Below, in pieces: positions 1 to 9,284 of a stretch of DNA of 64,000 bases. Positions within the stretch are counted from its first letter, which is position 1. Each line of letters opens with the position of its first letter. Source of the stretch: Photobacterium lutimaris. Its GTDB lineage: Bacteria > Pseudomonadota > Gammaproteobacteria > Enterobacterales > Vibrionaceae. The notes below the pieces were generated by a model. It did no database searches. It was not told the DNA's origin and was given only the letters and a program-made list of their open reading frames with translations. The stretch lies in contig NZ_PYMH01000003.1 of NCBI RefSeq assembly GCF_003025555.1, positions 62,001 through 126,000 on the forward strand, read 5' to 3'. Both the position numbers and the translations under genes were made by a program.

Positions 1-277
1 CATGGTATGTACAAGGATGGGTATAATTGATATACGGGGCGATAGAAAGCAGGAACTCCTCGGTAAGCGGAATGGCCGCTTCCTCGCCAGAAGGCAGCGT
101 TGCCTCTAGGCTGTCAGGCATCACCTTAACGGTTGCCTCACCTGTGCGGTGCCACTGGTGAGACTGTTTCAATGCCTGTTGCGGACTAAGAGCGGTAAAT
201 TCTTCAGCCGTCATTGCTGACGTGCCAAACGAAGCCATTAGGACAACTACAGGTGCGATTTTGTTGAAGTATTTCAT
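1..277 (-). CDS. cueP: CueP-like periplasmic copper-binding protein (partial, C-terminus off window)
   Basis: The minus-strand frame starts at ATG 275-277 and runs off the window edge after 92 codons. It begins with a signal peptide (MKYFNKIAPVVVLMASFG, then an Ala-rich cut region) and later reads FLLSIAPYINYTHPCTYH, which matches the conserved segment of the CueP family as I remember it (Salmonella periplasmic copper-binding protein). It starts 12 bp after the cusA stop codon, so it is probably the last or a late gene of the copper efflux operon. CueP holds copper in the periplasm and helps deliver it to periplasmic cuproenzymes. The remaining metal-ligand cysteines lie outside the window and cannot be checked. 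Confidence 0.75.
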   Translation of the reverse strand, partial: MKYFNKIAPVVVLMASFGTSAMTAEEFTALSPQQALKQSHQWHRTGEATVKVMPDSLEATLPSGEEAAIPLTEEFLLSIAPYINYTHPCTYH

Positions 278-289
278 AATAGTTTTTCT

Positions 290-3200
290 TTAATTGATAT
301 TTAATTGAACCTCAGCCGCCGGTGCAGTTTGCAGGCGGTGAGAGTAGGTTTTCCAAAGCTTATAGATAGATGGCAGCACCAGCAGGGTTAGCAGGGCCGA
401 TGACACCGAGCCCCCCAGCATAGGGGCGGCAATGCGCTGCATCACCTCGGAGCCCGTGCCGCTGCCGATCATAATTGGGATCAGGCCGATAACGACGGTT
501 AGATCTGTCATCATGACTGGGCGAATGCGCTGTCCAGCCCCTTCTAAAATGGCTTGTTCCAGGTCCTCTGATGTTACGTGACTACCTTGTTGTTCTCGTT
601 CTTCTATCCTGCGCTGCCAGGCTTGGTTCAAGTAGACCAGCATGATAATGGCGGTTTCTACCGCCACGCCTGCCAGGGCGATAAAACCAACCCCAACAGC
701 AATCGAGAGGTTGTAGTCAAGGTAGTACATCAACCAAAGGCCACCAACGAGGGCTAGTGGCAGGGTGCCAACAATAATGGCAACCTCACCAAAACGGCGG
801 AAACTCATGTACAGCAGCATAAAAATGATGCCGAGCGTCACAGGGGTCACAATTTTAAGTTTCTCCATGGCTCGCTGCATATACTCGTACTGCCCTGACC
901 AGCTGATGGCATAGCCCGCCGGCAAGCTTATCTCCTCGGCAACACGCTGGCGTGCTTCCTCGACAAAGCTACCGAGATCGCGGCCTTCGATATCTACGAA
1001 TATCCAGCCGTTGGGACGAGCATTTTCGGTTTTGATCATCGGAGGGCCATCCTCGTAGCGGATATCGGCCACATCAGCAAGGGTGATATGCGCTCCGAAT
1101 GGCGTGACTAAAGGCAGATTTTGCAGGCTGTATACAGAATCTCGATAGTGTTGCGGATAGCGGACATTCACCGGATAGCGCTCTAGCCCTTCCAAGGTCT
1201 CGGCGACGTTCATACCCCCGACGGCGGCACTGGTTACCTGCTGGACATCTTGGACGGATAAACCGTAGCGAGCCGCGCGGTGACGATCCACATCGATAGT
1301 CACGTAACGACCGCCGGCTACGCGCTCAGCGTATACCGATACAGCCCCTGGAACTTGGCCGACAACGTCTTCGAGTGATTTGCCGATTTTTTCGATGGTT
1401 TTTAAATCTGGGCCTGAAACCTTAATTCCCACCGGCGTCTTTATCCCGGTTGAGAGCATATCGATGCGGGTCTTGATTGGCATGACCCAGGCGTTACTCA
1501 GGCCGGGAAATTTCACCAAACTATCAAGCTCATTGCGTAATGTGTCTGTGGTGACACCTTCTCGCCATTCACTTTGCGGCTTCAGCTGGATAAACGTCTC
1601 TATCATCGTTAACGGAGCGGGGTCGGTTGCCGTTTCGGCACGTCCGGCTTTGCCCCACACGGTCTCAACTTCAGGGATGGTTTTGATCAGCTTGTTGGTT
1701 TGCTGCAATAACTCCCGTGCTTTACCAATTGAGATCCCCGGATAGGTTGTCGGCATATACATTAGATCGCCTTCATCGAGCGGAGGCATGAATTCGCTGC
1801 CCATTTTGCTATACGGGTACCAGGCCGATGCCAGCAACACCAACGACATCGCGATCATGGTTTTAGGGTAGCGCAGGCTGATTTTCAGCATTGGGCGGTA
1901 GCTGGCTATAAGCATACGGGTGATTGGGTTTTTCTGCTCGGGCATGATACGGCCTCGAACAAAGTACCCCATCAGTACAGGGACGAGTGTAATGGCCAAC
2001 CCAGCCGCCGCCGCCATGGCATAGGATTTAGTAAAAGCCAGTGGCGCAAACATCTTGCCTTCCTGGCCTTCCAGGGCGAAGACAGGAACAAAGCTGAGGG
2101 TAATAATGAGCAGCGAGAAGAAAAGGGGAGTGCCCACCTCTTCTGCGGCCTCTGTAATGATCTCCCAACGGTCTTTGTTGGTATCTGTGTTTCGCTCAAG
2201 ATGCTTGTGGACATTTTCAATCATTACAATGGCACCATCTACCATGGCTCCAATGGCAATACCAATCCCACCCAGAGACATGATATTGGCGTTAATACCT
2301 TGCCATTGCATGATGATAAACGCACTGAGAATACCAAGCGGTAAACTGATCAAGATGACCAGCGAAGAGCGAATATGGAAAAGGAAAAGCGCACAAACCA
2401 GCGTAACGACCACAAACTCTTTGATCAGAGTGTTGCTGAGATTATCAACCGCCGAGTCAATCAGGCCAGAACGGTCATAGGTGATGACCATCTCGACGCC
2501 ATCAGGCAGCGAACGTTCCAGCTCGGCCATTTTCGCTTTGGCATTGGTGATAACCTCACGGGCATTTTCCCCGTATCGCATAACGATGACGCCACCGACA
2601 GCTTCACCTTCACCATTGAACTCTGAAATACCGCGGCGCATCTGTGGTCCCATTGAGATATCCGCGATATCACCGAGCATCAAAGGCGTGCCGGTTTCTG
2701 ACAGTTTGAGCGGCAGGGCGGCAATATCCTCCGCAGAGCGGAGGTAGCCTGTGGTTCTCACCATATGCTCAGCCTCGGCGACTTCGATCACGGAGGCGCC
2801 CACTTCCTGATTGCCGCTTTGAATAGCCTGATTGACCTGGGCCAGTGTCAGGTCATAGGCGCGTAACTTGTCAGGGTCAATCTGGACCTGATACTGGCGA
2901 ACCATACCGCCAACAGTCGCCACCTCTGATACACCATCGACAGTCTGCAGTTCATATTTTAAGAACCAGTCCTGTAGGCTGCGCAACTCGCTCAGATCAT
3001 GCTGACCGGTTTTATCTTGCAGGATATAGCTCAGCACCCAGCCCACCCCAGTGGCATCCGGGCCCAGCTCGGGTTTGGCTGCCGCCGGTAAGGCAACTTG
3101 CCCCATGTATTCCTGTACCCGGCTGCGAGCCCAGTACATATCGGTGCTGTCATCAAAGATAATGTAAACGTACGAGTCACCGAAGAAGGAAAAGCCGCGC

Positions 3201-3445
3201 ACGACCTGTGCGCCTGGTACTGCCAGCATGGCTGTCGATAGCGGGTAGGTCACTTGGTCCTCGACAACTTGTGGCGCTTGTCCCGGGTAGCTGGTTTTAA
3301 TGATGACCTGCACATCCGACAGATCCGGAATAGCATCGATAGGGGTCTTGTTTACCGAATAAAGGCCGCCCGCTGCCAGCATGGCCGCAGCGATGAGGAC
3401 AAAGAATCGGTTGGTGATCGACCAACGGATAATCTTGTTTATCAT
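290..3445 (-). CDS. cusA: CusA-like heavy-metal efflux RND transporter permease
   Basis: A 1051-residue inner-membrane RND pump, close to the 1047 residues of E. coli CusA. It should drive Cu(I)/Ag(I) export by proton antiport together with CusB and an outer-membrane channel. The N-terminal transmembrane helix (about residues 10-28) precedes a large periplasmic loop. The TM4 region carries GAMVDGAIVMIEN at about residue 398, where the Asp belongs to the proton relay of the heavy-metal RND subfamily, and a second membrane block follows from about residue 870. A Met-rich stretch is seen in the second periplasmic half. Its ATG overlaps the stop of cusB (TAATG), indicating translational coupling. 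The CusA/CzcA split is made from the neighbours (CueP, CusF-like domain), so copper/silver is favoured over zinc/cobalt. Confidence 0.93.
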   Translation of the reverse strand: MINKIIRWSITNRFFVLIAAAMLAAGGLYSVNKTPIDAIPDLSDVQVIIKTSYPGQAPQVVEDQVTYPLSTAMLAVPGAQVVRGFSFFGDSYVYIIFDDSTDMYWARSRVQEYMGQVALPAAAKPELGPDATGVGWVLSYILQDKTGQHDLSELRSLQDWFLKYELQTVDGVSEVATVGGMVRQYQVQIDPDKLRAYDLTLAQVNQAIQSGNQEVGASVIEVAEAEHMVRTTGYLRSAEDIAALPLKLSETGTPLMLGDIADISMGPQMRRGISEFNGEGEAVGGVIVMRYGENAREVITNAKAKMAELERSLPDGVEMVITYDRSGLIDSAVDNLSNTLIKEFVVVTLVCALFLFHIRSSLVILISLPLGILSAFIIMQWQGINANIMSLGGIGIAIGAMVDGAIVMIENVHKHLERNTDTNKDRWEIITEAAEEVGTPLFFSLLIITLSFVPVFALEGQEGKMFAPLAFTKSYAMAAAAGLAITLVPVLMGYFVRGRIMPEQKNPITRMLIASYRPMLKISLRYPKTMIAMSLVLLASAWYPYSKMGSEFMPPLDEGDLMYMPTTYPGISIGKARELLQQTNKLIKTIPEVETVWGKAGRAETATDPAPLTMIETFIQLKPQSEWREGVTTDTLRNELDSLVKFPGLSNAWVMPIKTRIDMLSTGIKTPVGIKVSGPDLKTIEKIGKSLEDVVGQVPGAVSVYAERVAGGRYVTIDVDRHRAARYGLSVQDVQQVTSAAVGGMNVAETLEGLERYPVNVRYPQHYRDSVYSLQNLPLVTPFGAHITLADVADIRYEDGPPMIKTENARPNGWIFVDIEGRDLGSFVEEARQRVAEEISLPAGYAISWSGQYEYMQRAMEKLKIVTPVTLGIIFMLLYMSFRRFGEVAIIVGTLPLALVGGLWLMYYLDYNLSIAVGVGFIALAGVAVETAIIMLVYLNQAWQRRIEEREQQGSHVTSEDLEQAILEGAGQRIRPVMMTDLTVVIGLIPIMIGSGTGSEVMQRIAAPMLGGSVSSALLTLLVLPSIYKLWKTYSHRLQTAPAAEVQLNIN

Positions 3446-5112
3446 TACTTGCCATCCTCATTGTGGTCCATCATGTCGTGGCCCATTGCGCTGTGATCCA
3501 TGGTGCTGTGGTCCATCATGTCGTGGCCCATTGCGCTGTGATCCATGGTGCTGTGGTCCATCATGTCGTGGCCCATTGCGCTGTGATCCATAGTGCTGTG
3601 GTCCATCATGTCGTGGCCCATTGCGCTGTGATCCATCATGCTGTTGTCGTTCAGGATGAAATCGTCGGGTAACTGTGGTTTTTCATCAGACAGGGACACG
3701 ATGAGGAATTGGTTTTTCTCTTTTTGCAGTGAAAAGCGGATCGGCTCACCTTTTGAAAACGTCGTGAAGCTAACATCATCAGATACATCAAAGTCCATTT
3801 CCATCGCAGGCCAATTCCATTCAGGTACTGGCATATGGGAAATTCGAACCCGGTTTTGACCGGTAGAGGCAACAAACAGACCATCGACCATTACAGGCGC
3901 AGCTCCGACACCATTTATCCGGTTTAGGTCAGCACTTTGTGATGATTCTGAGTCCAGCATGAATTGTGCCGATGTCACGACCCTATCTGAATCAGCCAGG
4001 CCGGCAGTCACTTCGATCCATTCACGGTTTTCCTTTCCGGTTTCTATCCGGGCCGAGCGGTATTTACCGTCTCCGAGCGCCAAGACAACACGGGTCATAT
4101 CACGGCTTCGGATCACTGCCTGGCGAGGAACAACGAGACTTTTCTGTTTAGATGTCGCCTCTATCACTAGCTTGGTGTACATGTTAGGTTTTAGCCGCAA
4201 GTCGGGATTATCAAATACTACTCGTACCCGCATACTACGCGTTGCAGAGTTCAGGACCGGGTAGATGTAATCGACATAGCCTTGCCACTGCTCGCCTGGC
4301 AGGGCATCGATTGTCATGCTGACACGAGAGCCGACCTCAACCTGATCTGCTTGTCGTTCAAAAACTTCGGCTTCGACCCAGACCGTATTCAACGCACCAC
4401 CGCTAATGACGGTCTGCTGAGGTGACAAAAATGCCCCTTCGCGAATATTCAGGGCATCAATAATACCGTCTGCTGGAGCTTTAACCGCGACATGATGAAT
4501 GGGCTTGCCGGATCGCATAACCTGAGACACCTGTGCATCATCCATCCCTAGGGCGTTCAAGCGCTGCTTCGCACCATTAACCATTGCGCTGCGGTTGCCG
4601 CGTACGGCATTGAGCAGCTCTTCTTGGGCTTTTACCCATTCAGGCGAATAGAGCGTGAAGAGCACATCCCCTTTACTGACCTTCTCTCCGGTAGTATTAA
4701 CATATAAGCGCTCGACCCAGCCATTGACCCTCAGGTTGACCTGCCAATAGCGTTGTTGATCAAAGCTAACGTAGCCCACAGTATCAACCGGGTGCGTTAA
4801 GCTTTGAAATTCTGCTGGCGAGCTCTTTACGCCAAGGTTGTTTTCTACTGCAGGGTCGATAAAGACCGTTCCTGCAGGTTCATTTCCGCCTTGTAAATCT
4901 TCTTCATAGACCGGAATAAGATCCATGCCCATCGGTGATTTACCCGGTTGGTCGCGTTTGTAATTAGGATCCATCGGCGCAACCCAGTACAGCGGTTGCT
5001 TTTCCCCGCTATGTTCTGCATGCGCATGGGAGTTATCTGTGTGCTTGCCTAATGTAAAGCCAACACCAGCACTGATGCTCAGAGCTAAAAAGGTAAAAAC
5101 ATATTTTTTCAT
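3445..5112 (-). CDS. cusB: CusB-like membrane fusion protein with C-terminal CusF-like domain and Met/His-rich tail
   Basis: A 555-residue periplasmic adaptor, well above the roughly 400 residues of E. coli CusB. In order: signal anchor with GKHTDNSHAHAEH; a heavy-metal-binding segment (YWVAPMDPNYKRDQPGKSPM, about residues 41-70); barrel-sandwich and beta-barrel adaptor domains (about 90-400); a CusF-like copper-binding domain (about 410-478) with the His, Trp and two Met ligands in ISHMPVPEWNWPAMEMDF; and four 15-residue repeats of the type MDHSAMGHDMMDHST (about 490-550). The product should receive Cu(I)/Ag(I) in the periplasm and pass it to CusA. In E. coli CusF is a separate protein, so this is a CusB-CusF fusion with an added metal-binding tail. 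It lies 26 bp after the outer-membrane gene and overlaps cusA. Confidence 0.92.
   Translation of the reverse strand: MKKYVFTFLALSISAGVGFTLGKHTDNSHAHAEHSGEKQPLYWVAPMDPNYKRDQPGKSPMGMDLIPVYEEDLQGGNEPAGTVFIDPAVENNLGVKSSPAEFQSLTHPVDTVGYVSFDQQRYWQVNLRVNGWVERLYVNTTGEKVSKGDVLFTLYSPEWVKAQEELLNAVRGNRSAMVNGAKQRLNALGMDDAQVSQVMRSGKPIHHVAVKAPADGIIDALNIREGAFLSPQQTVISGGALNTVWVEAEVFERQADQVEVGSRVSMTIDALPGEQWQGYVDYIYPVLNSATRSMRVRVVFDNPDLRLKPNMYTKLVIEATSKQKSLVVPRQAVIRSRDMTRVVLALGDGKYRSARIETGKENREWIEVTAGLADSDRVVTSAQFMLDSESSQSADLNRINGVGAAPVMVDGLFVASTGQNRVRISHMPVPEWNWPAMEMDFDVSDDVSFTTFSKGEPIRFSLQKEKNQFLIVSLSDEKPQLPDDFILNDNSMMDHSAMGHDMMDHSTMDHSAMGHDMMDHSTMDHSAMGHDMMDHSTMDHSAMGHDMMDHNEDGK
3464..3643 (-). repeat. Four tandem 45-bp repeats encoding a Met/His-rich tail of CusB
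   Basis: Four direct copies of a 45-bp unit lie in frame inside the 3' end of cusB. The two copies nearest position 3464 are identical, the third differs at one base, and the fourth differs near its end. Each encodes 15 residues rich in Met, His and Asp (MDHSAMGHDMMDHST). The near-identity at DNA level suggests recent expansion by slippage or unequal recombination, so copy number may vary among strains. Confidence 0.95.
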
Positions 5113-5138
5113 TATTCATGTTCCTGTTGGTATTGGCT

Positions 5139-6410
5139 TTAGAAGTAGCGGTTCAGAAAGTAAGCCTGTTGGTTGAGGCGTTGGTGATGATCGGCTTTGA
5201 CCCGTGCGAGCTCCATTTCTACGGTTAGCAGCTCATCTGAGGCTTGAATCACATCGGCAAAAGTAGCAAAGCCACTTTCATAGCTGCTTTCCACTGTGGC
5301 GAGACGCGTTTTGCTGCGCGCAATGATGTGATCTTGATAGGTATCAATTCGCTGCTGGGTGATGGCTGTTTCCTGTTCCAATCGAGTTATTTCTGCGTGC
5401 AGTTGGCGCAGCCATGTATCGCGCTGTGCTCTGCCCGCGACCATATTGAGCTGGGCGGCATTGAGACGCTTGTCTTGGCGCTTGTTGGTAAAGAGGGGCA
5501 GATCCATCGTCAGAGACACACTGACGAGGTCAGAAGCCTGACGGCCACCCATATCCTCTGCCTGGCGATAGCCATACATCATTTCGACGCCGAACTCGGG
5601 TTTATATGCCTCGTTGGCAATATCCACATCATTTGCCCGAAGATCGATCAACTTGTCTAGCTGACGAACGCTCGGGTGAGATAACAACTGTTCGGTCCAG
5701 CGGGAAGGCGTTTGTAGCATTTGCTGCAATGTTGGCCATTCAGGTAGGTGGCTGGCGTCGACGGCAGCGAGATCGCTCCCGAGCCATTCGGTCAAGCGTG
5801 CCAGTTGGACCCGCTGAAGTTGCTGGTTTGCCAATAGCTGTTGTTCGATACGCCCTTGACTAATTTCAACAGCTAATACCGCTTCTGCGTCAGCATTATT
5901 CCCCAGGGCATAAGACTCTATGACCTCACTATGTTGACGCTCCAAGAGGTTTTGGCGAGTAAGGAGCAGCTCATGGGACTGCCGCAAATAATAGAGTTCG
6001 ATCCATAGGTCGGTGATCGTCCGTGACAGTTCGAGGGCCCGAAGGTCCATAGCGAGCTCCATGCTATCAGCTTCGATGCCGCCGCGAGTCTCCTGTAAGG
6101 CAAGGGTATTTCCCCGAGAGAAGGTCTGCATCAAGCCGACAGAGACATTTGTCATCATGTCGTCATTCATGGAGAAACTGTCTACGGGAAGCCCACCCAC
6201 CCCGACTTTCAGTTTGGGATCCATCCATTGACCAGCTGCCACCGCGCTCTGGCGAATCGCCTGGGATTGGTAATCTAGCTGTAATCGGGTGGTGTCTTGC
6301 TCGATGGCAATATCAACTGCTTCGTATAGAGTTAGCGATGCCAATGCTGCAGGCACAGTCAGCAGTGTACTGCAGAGTGCTGCTACTAAATTTAATTGTC
6401 TGATTTTCAT
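5139..6410 (-). CDS. TolC/CusC-like outer membrane factor of the copper efflux system
   Basis: A 423-residue TolC-family outer-membrane channel subunit. It has a Sec signal peptide (cut expected after VPAALA), no clear lipobox, and the long alpha-helical repeats typical of the family. It should form the outer-membrane exit duct for the CusBA complex. It is short for CusC (about 457 residues) and resembles the unlipidated outer-membrane factors often found beside CusBA in marine gammaproteobacteria. It precedes cusB by 26 bp in the same orientation. The family call is firm; metal specificity is inferred only from context. Confidence 0.87.
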   Translation of the reverse strand: MKIRQLNLVAALCSTLLTVPAALASLTLYEAVDIAIEQDTTRLQLDYQSQAIRQSAVAAGQWMDPKLKVGVGGLPVDSFSMNDDMMTNVSVGLMQTFSRGNTLALQETRGGIEADSMELAMDLRALELSRTITDLWIELYYLRQSHELLLTRQNLLERQHSEVIESYALGNNADAEAVLAVEISQGRIEQQLLANQQLQRVQLARLTEWLGSDLAAVDASHLPEWPTLQQMLQTPSRWTEQLLSHPSVRQLDKLIDLRANDVDIANEAYKPEFGVEMMYGYRQAEDMGGRQASDLVSVSLTMDLPLFTNKRQDKRLNAAQLNMVAGRAQRDTWLRQLHAEITRLEQETAITQQRIDTYQDHIIARSKTRLATVESSYESGFATFADVIQASDELLTVEMELARVKADHHQRLNQQAYFLNRYF

Positions 6411-6489
6411 TACTATTCATTTTATTTAGTGAATAACAGGCGTACTGAAGCCTTGGCATTCAATACATCATTAATAAATAAGAGAATAG

Positions 6490-6912
6490 TTAGGCTATTG
6501 GAGGCCGATAGAGGTTATTCGGAGAGGCTGAAAGGTAGAAAGAAACGCCAGATAATGGGCGTTGATGACTAAAATTGAAACTTGGCAGTTTGACTGATGT
6601 GTGAGTAAAGGCCGCTGAGGAAAAACTACAAGGAGTCATCAGGCAGCATTCTTGCAGTCCATCGTGAGGGCAGGCGGTGTGCACCTGTTCCACATTGCTA
6701 TGAATTGAAGAGTTGTGATGTGAAGAGCTAGGGTGATGTGAGGTATTATGGTGTTCGCAATGCGTGTCGGTAGCATGGCAATCGCTTGTATTCACAGGAG
6801 TGATACTTTGCGCGATATTGCTGGATTCATAATTTACTGGTGCGGCAACGACTCCCCCTGATAGGGAAATTGTTAGTAGCAACAACAGTGTTATGAAACG
6901 AGGTAAACGCAT
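6490..6912 (-). CDS. His/Cys-rich small secreted protein at head of copper operon
   Basis: A 140-residue protein with a signal peptide (MRLPRFITLLLLLTISLSGG) followed by a stretch packed with His and Cys: DCHATDTHCEHHN, then SHHPSSSHHNSSIHS, then ACPHDGLQECCLMTPC. It resembles the small periplasmic proteins, some annotated DUF2946-like, that lie beside copper resistance genes, but I cannot assign a family with certainty. It is the first gene of the minus-strand unit, 79 bp before the outer-membrane factor, and is preceded by the MerR-type promoter at 6942-6972. A role in periplasmic copper binding or sensing is inferred from ligand content and position. Confidence 0.75.
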   Translation of the reverse strand: MRLPRFITLLLLLTISLSGGVVAAPVNYESSNIAQSITPVNTSDCHATDTHCEHHNTSHHPSSSHHNSSIHSNVEQVHTACPHDGLQECCLMTPCSFSSAAFTHTSVKLPSFNFSHQRPLSGVSFYLSASPNNLYRPPIA

Positions 6913-7240
6913 TGAATAAAGCCTGTGCCAGAATCGTTTGAATTATAAACCTTAGAGATGGGTGAGTGTCAAATATCCCATGTAGGTTAAATTTTGGTTT
7001 TATCACTTCCTGCAATTTGAGTGTGTAATGAGTGGGTGTTCTTATCTTTTTGAATTTTAAGGCTTTAATGTAGGGTTTGTGAAGTGATGATATAACACTC
7101 TCTATGATTAGTAGCCAAGTTATAGTTGTGGGTTAACATTCCCTAACAGTTTATTGAGTTTTGTCGTAACTGCCTTGGCAACGATAAATCAGCATTGTGA
7201 TTTTCACTTTGTGCTAGATGTCAGGTAAGCAGTCATCAAA
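6913..7240. other. Intergenic region between copper operon promoter and nrfA terminator
   Basis: Besides the MerR-type promoter near its left end, this AT-rich stretch shows no convincing gene. It separates the start of the minus-strand copper operon from the 3' end of nrfA, so no promoter is needed to its right. Confidence 0.6.
6942..6972 (-). promoter_or_regulatory. MerR/CueR-type promoter with 19-bp spacer upstream of copper operon
   Basis: On the minus strand a perfect TTGACA (6967-6972) and a perfect TATAAT (6942-6947) are separated by exactly 19 bp. Ordinary sigma-70 promoters use 16-18 bp; 19-20 bp is the hallmark of promoters activated by MerR-family regulators such as CueR. The spacer contains ACC-N9-GGT, a weak dyad at the place a CueR operator would occupy. 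It lies 30 bp upstream of the His/Cys-rich gene. Confidence 0.72.
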
Positions 7241-7268
7241 TTAAAACGCCCCGATATATCGGGGCGTT
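7241..7268 (-). terminator. Rho-independent terminator of nrfA
   Basis: A perfect hairpin arm pair (AACGCCCCGATA/TATCGGGGCGTT) is followed on the minus strand by TTTTAATTT, 26 bp beyond the nrfA stop codon. Confidence 0.85.
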
Positions 7269-7294
7269 GTTCATTTAGTTAAGACTTTTCAATC

Positions 7295-8743
7295 TTACTG
7301 GTCATAGCTTGCTTCACGAGCCTTAGCTTCTTCTTCCCACTTCGGCACAACAGTGTTTAGGAAGTCTTCTTTTTCTTGGTTCATCGCATCCATATCCATA
7401 CCTAGCGCTTGCTGGGCTTTCAGCTTGGTTGAGATGTCAGGAATTTCAACTGGATCGGTAATGCCTTTGGTAGCCAGTAGGCGGACTACGTTAGCACGGG
7501 CGTCAGCCGCTTTATCTAGTGCCGTACCTAGAACGCGTAGGGCAACTTCTGGTGCGTGCATGTGAACACCGTGAGAAGCAATCGCGTAGTCCCAGCGCCA
7601 TTGTGCGTGGCGGATATCGGTAAGAATTGGCTTCATTTCTTCTTCGGTAGCCCCTGCATCCCATGCTGCTTTCGCTTCAAAGTGTGCAGCGACAATCTGT
7701 TTCTCGGCCCGAAGTTTCATTTCTAGCACTTGCGCTTTACGGGTAGAAACGATGCCTTGCAGCGTTTCTTTGTCTTGGGTATGACAATTGGCACAGGTGT
7801 CTTCGAAACGATCGAATGGATTGCCTACTTTATGATCAGTGAAGACAACGCCGTCTTCGTTTTGCACTTTCGGCATGTGACAGTCGATACACGTCACGTT
7901 GTTCTTGCCATGGATGCCGTCACGCCATGTTTCGTACTCTGGGTGCTGCGCTTTGATCATCGGTGCTTTAGAGACGCCATGCGTCCAGTCGCTAAAGCCG
8001 ATATTATCGAAGTACACTTCCATTTCATCCACACCGGTACCCATGTCCCATGGGAATTTCACGGCGTTCTTGCTCTGCTTCTGGAAGTAGTATTCAACGT
8101 GACATTGGCCACACACTTGCGCTTGTTGATCAAGGCGTGAGCCGTCTTCAAATTTCTTGCCGATTGCTTCCATTGCTCGGGCGGCGTACGGACGTGACAA
8201 AGCGAGGGCTGGTTTACCCTGCTTGAAGTCTTCGCTATTGGTATTGTGGCAGTCGGCACAACCGATGGCATTGTTGATTTCTGAACCTAGACGAGCCCAT
8301 TTACCGTCGAAATAGCCATCTTCGCCACGTTCATCAATGACACGGGCAACGTCTGGGCTCTTACAGCTCCAACAGGCCATTGGCATTGGGCCAGAGTTTT
8401 CGTCTTTCGGGCCGCCAGTACGTAGGGTTTCGCGAACGTCAGTTACCGCATAGAAGTGGCCTCGGGCTTTGTTGTAGTCTTTGGCAAAGCCATAGCCGGC
8501 CCAAAGGATGACCATATTAGGGTCGCCTTCAAGGGCATCTTCGATCTGTTCGCTTTCCTTGGTTGCTTCCCAAGTTTTGTATTGGTCTGCATGCTCAGCG
8601 GCAAAAGCTTCGTTGCGTGCTTCAATTCTTTCTTTTTCAGCGGGTTGCTCAGTAGCAAACGCATTGCCAGAAAGAAATATTGCAGACAGTAATGCTGCAA
8701 CAGCGGCAGTATTTCTCGTCCATTTATTACTCACGATGTGCAC
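7295..8743 (-). CDS. nrfA: Pentaheme cytochrome c552 nitrite reductase
   Basis: A 482-residue periplasmic enzyme that reduces nitrite to ammonium with six electrons in anaerobic respiration; E. coli NrfA has 478 residues. A signal peptide (about 1-30, ending GNAFA) is followed by the diagnostic CWSCK heme site (about residue 123), where Lys is the proximal ligand of the catalytic heme, and four normal sites CADCH, CGQCH, CIDCH and CANCH. It is transcribed away from nrfBCDE-X-F and has its own terminator. The special CWSCK heme normally needs the NrfEFG lyase, and E and F homologues lie in the divergent operon. The FNR-like site at 8866-8879 is well placed to control it. Confidence 0.98.
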   Translation of the reverse strand: MHIVSNKWTRNTAAVAALLSAIFLSGNAFATEQPAEKERIEARNEAFAAEHADQYKTWEATKESEQIEDALEGDPNMVILWAGYGFAKDYNKARGHFYAVTDVRETLRTGGPKDENSGPMPMACWSCKSPDVARVIDERGEDGYFDGKWARLGSEINNAIGCADCHNTNSEDFKQGKPALALSRPYAARAMEAIGKKFEDGSRLDQQAQVCGQCHVEYYFQKQSKNAVKFPWDMGTGVDEMEVYFDNIGFSDWTHGVSKAPMIKAQHPEYETWRDGIHGKNNVTCIDCHMPKVQNEDGVVFTDHKVGNPFDRFEDTCANCHTQDKETLQGIVSTRKAQVLEMKLRAEKQIVAAHFEAKAAWDAGATEEEMKPILTDIRHAQWRWDYAIASHGVHMHAPEVALRVLGTALDKAADARANVVRLLATKGITDPVEIPDISTKLKAQQALGMDMDAMNQEKEDFLNTVVPKWEEEAKAREASYDQ

Positions 8744-8865
8744 TCCATAATTCTTGTTGTAAGTAGAGCCAAGCGTTGTGAGAGCGGCTTTCGATGCAAA
8801 CAGAATCAGAGTTCTAAATAAGGATATCAGAAAGGAGAAATAACGAGATAAAAGCGATTTATTTT

Positions 8866-8879
8866 TTGTTTTGGATCAA
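8866..8879. promoter_or_regulatory. FNR-like site near nrfA
   Basis: TTGTTTTGGATCAA matches the FNR consensus TTGAT-N4-ATCAA with one mismatch. It lies about 120 bp upstream of the nrfA start codon. Confidence 0.6.
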
Positions 8880-8924
8880 AAGTGAAAAGTGAATAACGCG
8901 AGGTAGATTAATAATTTACCTATA

Positions 8925-8940
8925 TACCCCTAAGGGGGTA
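8925..8940. promoter_or_regulatory. NarP/NarL-like 7-2-7 palindrome
   Basis: TACCCCTAAGGGGGTA is an inverted pair of NarL/NarP heptamers (TACYYMT) with a two-base gap, the arrangement needed by NarP; one position departs from the consensus. It sits between the two FNR-like sites. Confidence 0.65.
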
Positions 8941-9019
8941 TTTACATAACCCTTTATTATTGAGTCTGGGGTTTCTATTAATGTTATTGTAAAACAACAC
9001 GTTAGCATGTTTTTTGAGA

Positions 9020-9033
9020 TTGATCTAAATCAG
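9020..9033. promoter_or_regulatory. FNR-like site on the nrfB side
   Basis: TTGATCTAAATCAG matches TTGAT-N4-ATCAA at nine of ten defined positions. It is about 250 bp before the nrfB start, so the transcript would have a long leader if this site drives nrfB. Confidence 0.65.
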
Positions 9034-9284
9034 AAAATAATCATATTCAATATTACTTTTAGTGTATTTGTTATTTGTCGCATATTTTCACATCCTGAAA
9101 TATAGTTTAATAAGCTTGTTGAGCGTTGTGGCTTAAAGTTGATGCAAATAAGAATTGATTTCAAATGCGATGGATTATTAATTGCGAAATCAAACGGGCA
9201 CTATTGTGCCTAATTTGTAATATCAGCACCGGTTACTTTTTGATTTTTGATTAAAAGTAATTGTGGAAGATGAAAAGGTGAAAA

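Larger units (their letters stand above)
8744..9284. other. Divergent control region of the nrf genes
   Basis: This 541-bp AT-rich stretch between the nrfA and nrfB start codons holds no gene that I can support. It contains an FNR-like site near nrfA, a NarP/NarL-like 7-2-7 palindrome and a second FNR-like site, listed separately. The arrangement suggests joint induction by lack of oxygen and by nitrite or nitrate. Confidence 0.7.

Noticed and set aside
3463..3672. Open frame on the plus strand opposite the CusB repeats
   Set aside because: It is a by-product of the 45-bp repeat, which keeps several frames open; the minus-strand CusB reading is clearly the real one.
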